A DNA stretch of 64,000 bases from Arthrobacter sp. Soil736 (GCF_001428005.1 NZ_LMSB01000012.1:240389-304388); one strand, 5' to 3'; shown: positions 24,755-34,422, numbered from the stretch's first letter. The notes: a model not told the origin generated them from the sequence alone. Made by a program: numbers and translations.

Positions 24755-25858
24755 ATGGAACTCATGACTGGCACGCCGCTTGACGTAAACGACAGTGACG
24801 CCCCGCGCCTGCACGGCGAGTACAAGGTCCCGGGCGGCAAGCTCGTCGTGGTGGATCTCGACGTCGTTGACGGCGCCTTCGCTGACGTCTCCCTGAGCGG
24901 AGACTTCTTCCTCGAGCCCGATGAGGCGCTGCTGGACATCAACTCCGCCCTCGAGGGACTCCCGGAAGGCTCGACGGCGGCCGAGATCGCCGCCGCCGTG
25001 GAGGCGTCCCTTCCGGCCGAAGCCGTGCTCTTCGGCTTCTCCGCGGACGCCGTGGCCGTGGCGGTGCGCAGGGCGCTGTCCAAGGCAACCCACTGGAGCG
25101 ACCACGACTGGAACATCATCGGGCCCACCGTCTTGCCGACGCACCTGAACGTGGCGCTGGATGAGGTCCTCACCGAAGAGGTCGGCGCAGGCCGCCGCAA
25201 TCCCACGCTGCGCTTCTGGGACTGGGAGGAACCGTCCGTGATAATCGGCAGCTTCCAGTCGGTCCGCAACGAGGTGTATCCCGACGGCGTGGCACGGCAC
25301 GGGATCACGGTGGTCCGGCGCATCAGCGGCGGGGGAGCGATGTTCATGGAGGCCGGGAACTGCATCACCTACTCCCTCTACCTGCCGCAGACCCTCGTGG
25401 ACGGCATCAGCTTCGCGGACTCCTACGCGTTCCTGGACGCATGGGTGATGGCCGCGCTGAAGCAGCTCGGCATCGACGCGTTCTACGTGCCGCTCAATGA
25501 CATCGCCACCGACCAGGGGAAGATCGGCGGCGCCGCGCAGAAGCGGCTGGCCAACGGCGGCATGCTCCACCACGTGACCATGAGCTATGACATCGACGCC
25601 GACAAGATGGTGGAGGTGCTCCGGATCGGCAAGGAAAAGCTCTCGGACAAGGGAACGGCCAGCGCCAAGAAAAGGGTTGATCCGCTGCGGCGCCAGACCG
25701 GACTGGCACGGACAGAGATCGTATCGGCCATGATGGACGTGTTCGCCGGCAGGTACGGCGCCACGCCGTCGGAGCTCACCGGCGCGGAACTGGAAACGGC
25801 CCGGCAGCGGGTGGCGTCCAAGTTCGGCACGCACGAGTGGCTGTACCGCGTGCCGTAG
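24755..25858 (+). CDS. Lipoate-protein ligase family protein with N-terminal accessory domain
   Basis: This roughly 367-residue protein begins with an accessory domain (about residues 10-105, HGEYKVPGGKL and SGDFFLEPDEAL) like the C-terminal domain of LplA. The BPL/LplA catalytic domain follows, with RRISGGGAM (about 188) and the lipoyl-binding lysine block DQGKIGGAAQKR. The order is inverted relative to E. coli LplA. Canonical LplA attaches lipoate to E2 and GcvH proteins. ATG 24755 and ATG 24764 are both possible; AGGATGGA just before 24764 makes the shorter start plausible. Confidence 0.87.
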   Translation: MELMTGTPLDVNDSDAPRLHGEYKVPGGKLVVVDLDVVDGAFADVSLSGDFFLEPDEALLDINSALEGLPEGSTAAEIAAAVEASLPAEAVLFGFSADAVAVAVRRALSKATHWSDHDWNIIGPTVLPTHLNVALDEVLTEEVGAGRRNPTLRFWDWEEPSVIIGSFQSVRNEVYPDGVARHGITVVRRISGGGAMFMEAGNCITYSLYLPQTLVDGISFADSYAFLDAWVMAALKQLGIDAFYVPLNDIATDQGKIGGAAQKRLANGGMLHHVTMSYDIDADKMVEVLRIGKEKLSDKGTASAKKRVDPLRRQTGLARTEIVSAMMDVFAGRYGATPSELTGAELETARQRVASKFGTHEWLYRVP

Positions 25859-25911
25859 GCGTGCCGGACTAGGCATCGCCTGGACGCGCGTTTAGGAGCC
25901 GGGGCTCTGCG

Positions 25912-26649
25912 TCAGCCCGGGGTGAGGACGCAGAACTCGTTGCCCTCCGGGTCGGCTAGGCACACCCATGGCACATTGCCCTGGCCGACGTCGGCGTCAG
26001 TGGCGCCCAGAGCCCGCAGCCGGGCCACCTCTGCCGCTTGATCATCACCGGGGTACGGCATCAGGTCGAGATGGACACGGTTCCACACGGTCTCCTCGCC
26101 GGACGTGCGAAGCAATTCCAGATACGGCCCCACACCCTTGGCCGAACGCAGCCTCGCATGATCGTCGGTCACCTCGTGCAGGGTCCAGTCCGTAGCCTCG
26201 CCCCAGAACCGGGCCATGGCCCGCGGATCCGCGCAGTTGACCACCACCGTGGCGATCGGCCCGGTGTCCCGGTAGATCGGTCGCGGCTCCAGCACGCAGA
26301 ACACATTGCCCTCCGGGTCGGCCAGGACCGTCCACGGCACATCACCCTGGCCCACGTCCGCAGGCGACGCGCCGAGCTCCAACAGGCGCGCGACCAGTTC
26401 CGCCTGATGGGCCAAGGAGGTGGTGGCCAGATCGAGGTGCGCGCGGTACTTCACTGTCTCGGGGTCCGGGACGGTGACGACATCGACGCACACCGCGGTG
26501 GGGTCCGGCCAGGCGAAGCCCAGGGGTTCAACATTGGTCACCCCGGGTCCCTCGCTGGAAACACCCCAGCCGAGCGCCTCCGCCCAAAACCGGCCGAGGG
26601 CGGCGTCATCCCGAGCCTTGAAATTCACCTGAACAAGTCGCAGTGCCAT
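25912..26649 (-). CDS. VOC protein with two glyoxalase-like domains
   Basis: This 245-residue protein has tandem domains (about residues 1-120 and 125-245), each ending in a repeated block V-G-Q-G-(D/N)-V-P-W-x-x-L-A-D-P-E-G-N-x-F-C-V-L, showing internal duplication. It belongs to the glyoxalase-like domain group common in actinobacteria, often described as resistance-like with no known substrate. ATG 26649 is chosen; an in-frame GTG at 26661 would add four residues and touch the pepN stop. A TATAGT hexamer lies 10 bases upstream. Confidence 0.85.
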   Translation of the reverse strand: MALRLVQVNFKARDDAALGRFWAEALGWGVSSEGPGVTNVEPLGFAWPDPTAVCVDVVTVPDPETVKYRAHLDLATTSLAHQAELVARLLELGASPADVGQGDVPWTVLADPEGNVFCVLEPRPIYRDTGPIATVVVNCADPRAMARFWGEATDWTLHEVTDDHARLRSAKGVGPYLELLRTSGEETVWNRVHLDLMPYPGDDQAAEVARLRALGATDADVGQGNVPWVCLADPEGNEFCVLTPG

Positions 26650-26660
26650 ACCGCCCGACA

Positions 26661-29324
26661 CTATACCCAGGTAATACCCGATATGGGAGGCACGCCCGAG
26701 CTACGCAGGCCGGCCAGGGATGCGGACTGCGCCGTGAGTGCGCGGTGCAGGTGGCTCCGCTGCTCGATGATGATCCGGCGCAGCGCCCGCGGCGCGTCAG
26801 GGTGGGCCGCCAGCCAGGCGTCAGTGCGGGCGACCACCGGGTGGTCCTCCGGAGAACCGTCAGCCCGGGCCAGATCACGGGACGCGGGGTAGAGCCCGCG
26901 GACAATCCGGCTGGCGATCTCGATGCTCCGTTCCGCCCACACCGTTTCCAGGCAGCCGAAATACGGCTCCACGAAGGGATCCAGCAGGTCCTCGGCGCCG
27001 GTGTTGAAGCCGGCGATGGTGGCGCTGAGCAGCTGGTTGGACAGTTCCGTGCCCCGGACCGCCGCATCCCAGGCGGCAGCCTTGACAGCGGCGTCCGGCC
27101 TGGCGGCGAGGGCAGTGGCGTGGCCTGCGCGGCCCGACGCGGTGGTGTCCCGCTCCAGCTCGGCGTCGAGTTCGGCCTCGCCCGCCATGCCGTGCGCCGC
27201 GAGCGCATGCCACAGGCTCCACCGGAGTTCCGCGTCCACGGCGAGGCCGGGCACAGCGGCCGTGCCGTCCAGCATGCCGCGGAGCAGCGCCAGCTGGCTG
27301 GCGTCCGTGCGGCTGAGCGTGGCGAGGGTCCTGGCCCACGCGAGCTGCTGGTCGGAGCCGGGCGCGGCCCTGTGCAGCTCCGCGGCCGCCGCGGACACAA
27401 ACTCTTCCCGCAAAGAGTCACGCTCGTCGGCCGGCACGTAGTGTTCCAGGGCCGTGGAGGCATTCCCGAGGACGTTCAGCAGCACGCCGATGCCCGTCTC
27501 GGCCGGGGCAAAGCTGCGGACGGCCTCCACGTAGCGGGACGCCGGCGTGACGCCGTCCCTGGCCGAATTCCACAGGGCAGTCCAGCACAGGGCACGGGCC
27601 ATGGGATCGCTGATCCTGTCCAGCGAGGCACGGACGGTGGCCTCGGAGCCGGAATCCAGCCGGACCTTGGCGTAGCTCAGGTCCCCGTCATTGACCAGCA
27701 GCAGGGCAGGCCGGGCGACGCCTGCCAGTTCGGAAACCTCCTCCGCCGCCCCGGACAGATCCGTCTCAACCGAAGCGGTGCGGACCAGCATGCCGCCGGT
27801 GTCGAAGTTGTACAGCCCGATCCGCAGGCGGTGCGGACGCAGCTCCTGCCGGCCGGAGGCGGGGTCCGGCGTGTCCTGCAGCAGGGTCACCCTGTCCAGC
27901 ACGTCACCGCTGGCCTCCAGCTCGACGCTCAGCGTCGAAATGCCGGACGTCTGGAGCCACTGCCGCGCCCACACGGCGAGGTCCCTTCCGGACGATGCGC
28001 TGAGGGCGCTGAGCAGCTCCGCCAAGGTGGTGTTGCCGTACTGGTGGTCCCTGAAATACTGCCGGGATCCCGCGACGAAGGCGTCGAAGCCGACGTATGC
28101 CACGAGCTGCTTCAGGACGGACGCGCCCTTGGCGTAGGTGATGCCGTCGAAGTTCTGTTTGGCGGCCTCGAGGTCGGGGACGTCAGCGACGATCGGGTGG
28201 GTGGTGGGCAGCTGGTCCTGGACATACGCCCAGGCCTTGCGGTTGTTCGCGAAGTTGACCCAGGCGGTGTCCCAGTCCGTGGCGCGGTCCACCCCGAGCG
28301 TTCCCATGTAGTCAGCGAAGGACTCCTTGAGCCACAGGTCATCCCACCACTGCATCGTGACGAGGTCGCCGAACCACATGTGGGCCATTTCGTGCATCAG
28401 CGTATTGGCGCGTGCCTGGTACTGGGAGTCGGCTGCCCGTGAGGTGAAGACGTAGTTCTCCGTGAAGGTGACCAGGCCGGGGTTCTCCATGGCGCCCAGG
28501 TTGTATTCGGGGACGAAGGCCTGGTCATACTTTCCCCACGGATACGGGAAGTCGAAGAGCCCGTTGAAGAACTCGAGCCCCTGTTTGGTGAGCTTGAACA
28601 GCTCGGCGGTGTCAAACGACTTCGCCATGGACGCCCGGCAGTAAAGGGCCAGGGGCACGTCAAGCCGTGTGCCGTCGTCGAGCGTTTTGCTCCAGTGGTC
28701 CCGGGCCTTGAAGTACGGGCCCGCCACGACAGTGGTGATGTAGGTGGACATCGGCAGGGTCGGGGCGAACTCCCAGCGGCTGGCCGCGGCGTCATCGTCC
28801 AGCGGGAAGCGCCCTGACTCGGTGCCGTTGGAAGCGACCTCCCACCCGGACGGGGCAGTGACGTGGAAGGTGAACCGAGCCTTGAGGTCCGGCTGCTCGA
28901 AGGTGGCGAACACGCGCCGGGCGTCCGCCGGCTCGTACTGTGTGTACAGGTAGCACTGGCCGTCGGCCGGGTCGAAGAACCGGTGCATGCCCTCGCCGGA
29001 ACTGCTGTACAGGGCTGTCCCGGTGACGGTCACCTCGTTCTCGGCCTGCAGGTTGTCCAGCCGGATCCGGGACCCGTCAACGACGTCGGAGACCGGCAGT
29101 TCCGTGCCGTTGAGGACCACGCTGCCGACGTCACGGCAAATGAAGTCCATGAAGGTCGAGGCGCCGGGTTGGCTCGCCGAAAACGCGATGGTGCTTCGGC
29201 TGGGGTAGCCGGAGACGTCCGGATCCGCGGCGCTGCGGACGTCGAGGGAGACGTCGTAGCTGTGCGTGGTGATCAGGGCCGACCGTGCTGCCGCTTCATT
29301 GGCCTTTAGGTTCTCATTCGACAC
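26661..29324 (-). CDS. pepN: Aminopeptidase N (M1 family)
   Basis: This 887-residue cytosolic zinc aminopeptidase removes N-terminal residues from peptides. It has the substrate-binding motif GAMENPG (about residues 275-281), the zinc motif HEMAH-x18-E (about 308-331, HEMAHMWFGDL then KESFADY) and the C-terminal ERAP1-like domain. Length matches actinobacterial PepN. The GTG start at 29324 lies 4 bases after the YeiH stop, so the two are co-transcribed. Confidence 0.96.
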   Translation of the reverse strand: MSNENLKANEAAARSALITTHSYDVSLDVRSAADPDVSGYPSRSTIAFSASQPGASTFMDFICRDVGSVVLNGTELPVSDVVDGSRIRLDNLQAENEVTVTGTALYSSSGEGMHRFFDPADGQCYLYTQYEPADARRVFATFEQPDLKARFTFHVTAPSGWEVASNGTESGRFPLDDDAAASRWEFAPTLPMSTYITTVVAGPYFKARDHWSKTLDDGTRLDVPLALYCRASMAKSFDTAELFKLTKQGLEFFNGLFDFPYPWGKYDQAFVPEYNLGAMENPGLVTFTENYVFTSRAADSQYQARANTLMHEMAHMWFGDLVTMQWWDDLWLKESFADYMGTLGVDRATDWDTAWVNFANNRKAWAYVQDQLPTTHPIVADVPDLEAAKQNFDGITYAKGASVLKQLVAYVGFDAFVAGSRQYFRDHQYGNTTLAELLSALSASSGRDLAVWARQWLQTSGISTLSVELEASGDVLDRVTLLQDTPDPASGRQELRPHRLRIGLYNFDTGGMLVRTASVETDLSGAAEEVSELAGVARPALLLVNDGDLSYAKVRLDSGSEATVRASLDRISDPMARALCWTALWNSARDGVTPASRYVEAVRSFAPAETGIGVLLNVLGNASTALEHYVPADERDSLREEFVSAAAAELHRAAPGSDQQLAWARTLATLSRTDASQLALLRGMLDGTAAVPGLAVDAELRWSLWHALAAHGMAGEAELDAELERDTTASGRAGHATALAARPDAAVKAAAWDAAVRGTELSNQLLSATIAGFNTGAEDLLDPFVEPYFGCLETVWAERSIEIASRIVRGLYPASRDLARADGSPEDHPVVARTDAWLAAHPDAPRALRRIIIEQRSHLHRALTAQSASLAGLRSSGVPPISGITWV

Positions 29325-29328
29325 TCAG

Positions 29329-30372
29329 CTATTGAATCATGAGCAGTGCGGCTCCCAGGCCGAGGGCCGCGATCAGGAACCATGCCACGAGGGCGGCCAG
29401 CAGCGCGCGCAGCCCGGTGTGCAGCAGGGTGCGGATGCGCACCGCGGATCCGAGCCCGAAGAGCGCGGCGCCCAGCAGAATGTCCTGCAGCCCGGCCGCG
29501 GCGTCGAGCCAGCCAGCAGAGATCCAGCCCGTGGACCGGAGCGCGACCAGCGCCACGAAGCCCACCACGAACAGCGGCACCACGGGCGGAAGCGCTTCGG
29601 GCGGAGTCCCGGCTGCGGCGGACGGCTGAACGGCGGCCAGGCGTTGCTGCAGTCCCGCCGCGGCCACCATGGGCGCCAGCAGGATCACCCGCGTCAGCTT
29701 GACGACGACGGCGATGCCCAGCGCCGCCGGCCCTGCGGTCTGCGCTGTGGCCACCACCTGTCCCACGTCGTGCACGGACGCACCCGTCCACGCACCGAAC
29801 ACCTCGGCGCTGAGGTTCAGCGGATGGACCAGCAGCGGCAGGGCTCCGATGGCCAGCGTGCCGCACAGCGTCACAAGAGCCACCGGCAGGACGGTATCGG
29901 CATGCCGGATCCGACGTACGGCGGCCATCGCGCCGATCGCCGACGCACCGCAGATCGAAAATCCGGTGGCAATGAGCAGGGAGGCCTCCTGCGGAAGCCG
30001 GAACAGCCGGGAAATTCCGTAGGTCCCGGCGAAGCTGGCCAGCACCACCGCCGTAATCAGCAGCAGGGACGCCCAGCCGAGCCCCAGGACTTCGGTAATG
30101 GCGACCTTGAGCCCCAGGAGCACGATGCCGGCGCGCATCAGGTGCTTGCCGGCGAAATCCAGTCCCGGCCGTGCCCGGCCGGCTGCCCACACCGCCGTGA
30201 ACGGCAGATTGGCGGCCAGCAGGCCCAGGACCACGGCCAGGGTCATGGCAGGCAGGGCCGGAACGGCGGCGTGGAGCGCGAAGGCGACTGCGAGCGCCAC
30301 GAGGGCCGTCAGCAGCCCCGGCAGAATCCGGGTAAAGTGCTGATGCATCACCCCGCGCAGCTGCCGCCGCAT
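29329..30372 (-). CDS. YeiH/UPF0324 family putative sulfate exporter
   Basis: This roughly 347-residue membrane protein has about ten hydrophobic segments and the family blocks GFSICGASAIGAM (about residue 155) and TGASVHDVGQVVAT (about 215). The family is named putative sulfate exporter; experimental evidence is thin. Start is uncertain: ATG 30372 gives MRRQLRGV, while in-frame alternatives lie up to 90 bases upstream and an ATG lies 24 bases downstream. Upstream of pepN, 4 bases apart. No sulfur gene is adjacent. Confidence 0.85.
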   Translation of the reverse strand: MRRQLRGVMHQHFTRILPGLLTALVALAVAFALHAAVPALPAMTLAVVLGLLAANLPFTAVWAAGRARPGLDFAGKHLMRAGIVLLGLKVAITEVLGLGWASLLLITAVVLASFAGTYGISRLFRLPQEASLLIATGFSICGASAIGAMAAVRRIRHADTVLPVALVTLCGTLAIGALPLLVHPLNLSAEVFGAWTGASVHDVGQVVATAQTAGPAALGIAVVVKLTRVILLAPMVAAAGLQQRLAAVQPSAAAGTPPEALPPVVPLFVVGFVALVALRSTGWISAGWLDAAAGLQDILLGAALFGLGSAVRIRTLLHTGLRALLAALVAWFLIAALGLGAALLMIQ

Positions 30373-30506
30373 CGGCGTCGGGAATCGGAAGTCTGGCACG
30401 TCCCAACCATGCCGGACACCGGCGGCAAAAGACCAACCGGGCGGACCCCTCCAACACGCCACAGACGGGTCCGGTAATGAATTCGCAACAAAAAGGTGGT
30501 TGGCTT

Positions 30507-32069
30507 ATGACCATGTCTGACCTATTCCAGGATTACTCCGAGGCTGCCGGCCGCACCGGCGCCTACGACGAGATGTTTGCCCCTGGGCAAGTGGCCCGCA
30601 AGTCCTACGGACAGGTCGCGGGTGCCCTTCGCGAACTTTCGCTGGCGGACGTCAGCGCCCGGGCGGACTCGATGGCGCGTACGTTCCTGGACCGCGGCGT
30701 GACCTTCGATTTCGCGGGGGAGGAGCGTCCGTTCCCGCTCGACATCGTGCCGCGGGTGATCCCAGCCGACGAGTGGGACGTCCTGGAGCGCGGCGTGGCG
30801 CAGCGCGTTCGGGCCCTCGAGTCGTTCCTCAACGACGTCTACGGCAAGATGACGGTCGTTTCCGACGGCGTGATCCCCCGCCAGCTTGTCACCACCAGCG
30901 CACACTTCCACCGCGCCGTGCACGGCTTCGAGCCGGCCGGCGGCGTGCGCGTGCACATCTCGGGCATCGACGTCGTTCGCGACGCGGCGGGAACCTTCAG
31001 GGTCCTGGAGGACAACGTGCGTGTGCCGTCGGGGGTCAGCTACGTGCTGGAGAACAGGCGCGCCATGGCCAAGGGCCTTCCCGAAGCCTTCGGCCAGCAG
31101 CTCATCCGGCCCGTGGAGGAGTACCCCCGCCGGCTGCTGTCCGCCTTGCGGAAGACGGCGCCGTCCGGCGTCGACGACCCCACCGTGGTGGTGCTGACCC
31201 CCGGTGTCTTCAACAGCGCGTACTTTGAGCACACCCTGCTCGCCGGCCTGATGGGCGTGGAACTCGTGGAGGGCCGCGACCTTATCTGCCGCGGCAACCG
31301 TGTGTACATGCGCACCACCGCGGGCGAACAGCGCGTTGACGTGATCTACAAGCGCATCGACGACGACTTCCTGGACCCGCTGCAGTTCCGCGCCGATTCC
31401 ATGCTGGGCTGCCCGGGCCTGGTCAACGCGGCCCGCGCCGGCGGCGTGACCATCGCCAACGCCGTGGGCAACGGCGTGGCGGATGACAAGCTGGTCTACA
31501 GCTACGTCCCGGACCTGATCCGCTACTACCTCGGCGAAGAACCCGTCATAGCCAACGTGGACACCTTCCGGCTGGAGGAAAAGGAAGCCCGCGAGCACGT
31601 CCTGGACCGCCTCGACGAGCTCGTCGTCAAACCGGTGGACGGCTCCGGCGGCAAGGGCCTCGTCATCGGTCCGGACGCGTCCAAGGACGAGCTGGAGGCC
31701 CTGCGCAAGCGGGTCATCGCCGACCCCCGCGGCTGGATCGCCCAGCCCGTCCTGCAGCTGTCCACCGTGCCCACGCTCAGCGGCGACAAGTTCGGCCCCC
31801 GGCACGTTGACCTCCGGCCCTTCGCAGTCAACGACGGCGACGACGTCTGGGTGCTGCCCGGCGGCCTGACCCGCGTTGCGCTGAAGGAAGGCTCGCTGAT
31901 CGTGAACTCCAGCCAGGGCGGCGGATCCAAGGACACCTGGGTGCTCGCGGATTCCCCGCAGGTGCCGGTGGAGCGGCTGCCGCGGCAGACCGTCACCGTC
32001 CGGGAACGCGTCTCCGTGTGGCCGGTCGAGAGCAACTGGCGCGACCGCCAGTCGGAGCAGCAGCAGTGA
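30507..32069 (+). CDS. Circularly permuted type 2 ATP-grasp protein
   Basis: This 520-residue protein has the circularly permuted ATP-grasp (CP_ATPgrasp_2) pattern: GVRVHISGIDVVRD (about residue 140), EDNVRVPSGVSY (about 165), YKRIDDDFLDPL (about 285) and the glycine-rich VVKPVDGSGGKGLVIGP (about 375-391). Such enzymes are predicted peptide ligases or amidoligases. ATG 30507 is chosen because AAGGTGG lies 7 bases upstream; an ATG at 30477 would add ten residues. It leads a three-gene operon with alpha-E and transglutaminase genes, a conserved grouping whose product is unknown. Confidence 0.92.
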   Translation: MTMSDLFQDYSEAAGRTGAYDEMFAPGQVARKSYGQVAGALRELSLADVSARADSMARTFLDRGVTFDFAGEERPFPLDIVPRVIPADEWDVLERGVAQRVRALESFLNDVYGKMTVVSDGVIPRQLVTTSAHFHRAVHGFEPAGGVRVHISGIDVVRDAAGTFRVLEDNVRVPSGVSYVLENRRAMAKGLPEAFGQQLIRPVEEYPRRLLSALRKTAPSGVDDPTVVVLTPGVFNSAYFEHTLLAGLMGVELVEGRDLICRGNRVYMRTTAGEQRVDVIYKRIDDDFLDPLQFRADSMLGCPGLVNAARAGGVTIANAVGNGVADDKLVYSYVPDLIRYYLGEEPVIANVDTFRLEEKEAREHVLDRLDELVVKPVDGSGGKGLVIGPDASKDELEALRKRVIADPRGWIAQPVLQLSTVPTLSGDKFGPRHVDLRPFAVNDGDDVWVLPGGLTRVALKEGSLIVNSSQGGGSKDTWVLADSPQVPVERLPRQTVTVRERVSVWPVESNWRDRQSEQQQ

Positions 32070-32126
32070 CGCCGCACATATTCATGCCCACATCCACCAC
32101 CATGCTCGCGCAGGAGGTAGCCGCAC

Positions 32127-33053
32127 ATGCTTAGCCGAATCGCCGAGTCCCTTTTCTGGATCGGCCGCTACGTTGAACGGGCAGATGGCACAGCCCGCAT
32201 CCTGGACGTCCACCTTGAACGGCTGAACCACCTGCCCACGGAGGAGCGGCGCAGCGTGGCCCGCGAACTGCTCGCCGTCATGGGGGCGCGCCCGCAGAGC
32301 GAGGACTTCGGCCTCGAGGAGCTCCTGCACGCCCTCGCCTATGACAAGCACAGCGCCACGTCCATCGCCGGTTCGCTCGGTGCTGCCCGGGAGAACGCCC
32401 GGCGTGCCCGCGAGACCGTGTCGTCCGGACTGTGGGAGAGCCTGAACACGACGTACTACGGACTGAACCAGCACCGCAAGGACGTGGTGGGCACGTACCG
32501 CTTCTGCCATTGGGTGCTGGAGCGGACGGCCATGGTGAGCGGACTGGCGGACACCACCGTCAGCCACGATGACAGCTGGCTGTTCCTGGCCCTGGGCCGC
32601 TCCCTGGAGCGCGCCGACATGACGGCCCGCATGCTCTCCACCCGAGATGTCCTCTCCGCAGGCATGTCCTGGGTGAACATGCTGCGCTGCGCCGGCGCCT
32701 ACGAGTCCTTCCTGCGGACCCGCCGCGCCGCTTTCGGCGACCAGCACGCGGCCGAGTTCCTGCTGCTGGACCGGCTCTTCCCGCGCTCCATCGTCTACGC
32801 CCTGCGCGACGCCGACGAGTGCCTGGCGAAGCTGGATCCGTCGGCCCAGCGCGTCGGCTTCATCAACGACGCCCGCCGGATCGTGGGCCAGGCCCGCACC
32901 TTCCTGGAGTTCCACCGGACTGACGACCTGATGTCGGAGCTTCCGGAGCACATGGAGCGCGTGCAGAAGGCGGTTTCGCAGGCATCAGACGCCATTTCCC
33001 GTAAGTACTTCAATCAGGCGGACGAACTGGCCTGGGTGGGAGAAGTTTCATGA
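32127..33053 (+). CDS. Alpha-E domain protein
   Basis: This 308-residue all-helical protein begins with the family signature MLSRIAESLFWIGRYVERAD and contains repeated R-x-x-A-R-x-x-R and E-R-x-D-M-T-A-R blocks. Alpha-E proteins have no known biochemical activity but travel with circularly permuted ATP-grasp and transglutaminase-like proteins. Here all three are adjacent, with a 4-base ATGA overlap to the transglutaminase gene. A scaffold or partner role is an inference from context. Confidence 0.92.
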   Translation: MLSRIAESLFWIGRYVERADGTARILDVHLERLNHLPTEERRSVARELLAVMGARPQSEDFGLEELLHALAYDKHSATSIAGSLGAARENARRARETVSSGLWESLNTTYYGLNQHRKDVVGTYRFCHWVLERTAMVSGLADTTVSHDDSWLFLALGRSLERADMTARMLSTRDVLSAGMSWVNMLRCAGAYESFLRTRRAAFGDQHAAEFLLLDRLFPRSIVYALRDADECLAKLDPSAQRVGFINDARRIVGQARTFLEFHRTDDLMSELPEHMERVQKAVSQASDAISRKYFNQADELAWVGEVS

Positions 33054-33901
33054 CCCGGCTGAGCATCATTCACAAGACCGGCTACAACTACAACAAGCGC
33101 GTCACGCTGTCCTACAACGAGGCCCGCATGACGCCGCTGACGGATCCGCAGCAGGTGGTGCTGGAGTCGTCCATGAAAGTGTCCCCGTCCCAGGCGGCGG
33201 TCAGCAGCTACCGCGACTACTGGGGCACCCGGGTCACCGCGTTCGACATGCAGATGCCGCACGAGCACCTGGAGGTCCTGGCGACCACCACCGTCGAGGT
33301 ACACCGGTCGGTCCGGATTCCGTCGGAAACGGACATTGTGGGCTGGAACGTCATCGCCTCTCCGGAGACAGTCAACCGGTTCAGCGACTGGGTTCCGCAG
33401 TCCCAGCTGACCGGCCCGGGGGAGGAGGTGCTCGGCATCATCCCCGGCGTCGTTGCGGGCAAGAACCCGCACGAGGCCGCCATGGCAATTTTTGAGTGGA
33501 TGCGCGGTGAGATGACCTACATGAAGGGCACCACCGGCGTCACCACCAACGCCGAGCAGGCATGGAACCAACGGCAGGGCGTGTGCCAGGACCTGGCACA
33601 CCTGGCTATCGGGTCGCTGCGCAGCTGCGGCATCCCGGCACGGTACGTCTCCGGTTACCTTCACCCGCGTTCGACGGCGGACATCGGCGAGCCCGTGGCC
33701 GGCCAGTCCCATGCGTGGCTGGAATGGTGGGACGGGGAGTGGCGGAGCTGGGACCCCACGAACCACAAACCTGCCGGGGACTTCCACGTCACGGTGGCAC
33801 GCGGCCGGGATTACCGGGACGTGCCGCCCCTCAAGGGCATCCTGTCCGGCGGCGGCGGATCCACGCTCAGCGTGAGCGTGGAGATCACCCGGCTGGCCTG
33901 A
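33050..33901 (+). CDS. Transglutaminase-like cysteine protease family protein
   Basis: This 283-residue protein has an N-terminal beta domain (about residues 1-95, the bacterial transglutaminase-like N-terminal region) and the transglut_core triad: Cys in GVCQDLAH (about 178), His in SHAWLEWW (about 221) and Asp in WDPTNH (about 235). Prokaryotic members are thought to act as peptidases or amide hydrolases. It ends the ATP-grasp/alpha-E operon, so the set could build and trim a peptide tag or small peptide. No Anbu-type proteasome gene lies nearby. Confidence 0.92.
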   Translation: MTRLSIIHKTGYNYNKRVTLSYNEARMTPLTDPQQVVLESSMKVSPSQAAVSSYRDYWGTRVTAFDMQMPHEHLEVLATTTVEVHRSVRIPSETDIVGWNVIASPETVNRFSDWVPQSQLTGPGEEVLGIIPGVVAGKNPHEAAMAIFEWMRGEMTYMKGTTGVTTNAEQAWNQRQGVCQDLAHLAIGSLRSCGIPARYVSGYLHPRSTADIGEPVAGQSHAWLEWWDGEWRSWDPTNHKPAGDFHVTVARGRDYRDVPPLKGILSGGGGSTLSVSVEITRLA

Positions 33902-33926
33902 CGGCTTCCTTTGTTGCCGGCGGCGC

Positions 33927-34409
33927 CTACTCGGGAGAAGACCTGACGGCGCCGCTGAGCTGCGTCCACCATGTCAGCGGCGGCGTGACTTTGAAGCGCC
34001 TTCCCGTGACCGAATCGGGAGTGATACGGACGAAATGGTCCTTCTTCCCGCCCTGCCACGGGAAGAGGTAGAGGGAAGCGGTATCGAGGATTCCCTCAAT
34101 GCCGGTGATGGCCGCGGCCTTGCCCTTGACCACCACGCTCCAGGCCATCCCGGTGGCCGCGTCAACGCCGTCCGCTTCCAGGGCCACGGGGGTGTCCCCG
34201 AGGGCGCCGCCAAGTTTGGTGCCCTCGTCCGTGCGGAACACCAAGGTCCCGTGATCCACCGTGTAGTTGAGCGGGAAGATGTCCGGATGGTCATCGACCC
34301 AGACGGCCAGCCGGCCGACGGAGACCTGCCGCAGGAGGTCCCAGCACTGCCGCGATTCCAGATGTTCCACAGGTTCCGGGGGCGCTGCGGGAGAAGGCTC
34401 GTTTGTCAT
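33927..34409 (-). CDS. Pyridoxamine 5'-phosphate oxidase family (FMN split-barrel) protein
   Basis: This 160-residue protein has the split-barrel pattern: C-W-D-L-L-R-Q-V-S-V-G-R-L-A-V (about residues 22-36), D-I-F-P-L-N-Y and the F-R-T-D-E-G-T-K-L cofactor-loop block (about 58-66). Members bind FMN, haem or F420; true pyridoxamine oxidase activity is unlikely at this size and sequence. It is a single gene, convergent with the transglutaminase gene, with a leaderless-type promoter. Confidence 0.87.
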   Translation of the reverse strand: MTNEPSPAAPPEPVEHLESRQCWDLLRQVSVGRLAVWVDDHPDIFPLNYTVDHGTLVFRTDEGTKLGGALGDTPVALEADGVDAATGMAWSVVVKGKAAAITGIEGILDTASLYLFPWQGGKKDHFVRITPDSVTGRRFKVTPPLTWWTQLSGAVRSSPE

Positions 34410-34416
34410 GTTCCAG

Positions 34417-34422
34417 AGCCTA
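34417..34422 (-). promoter_or_regulatory. Leaderless-type -10 for the PNPOx-like gene
   Basis: On the minus strand TAGGCT ends 7 bases before the ATG at 34409. Confidence 0.5.

Noticed and set aside
33927..34409. Genuine pyridoxamine 5'-phosphate oxidase (PdxH)
   Set aside because: At 160 residues it lacks the PdxH C-terminal block and belongs to the broad FMN split-barrel group.
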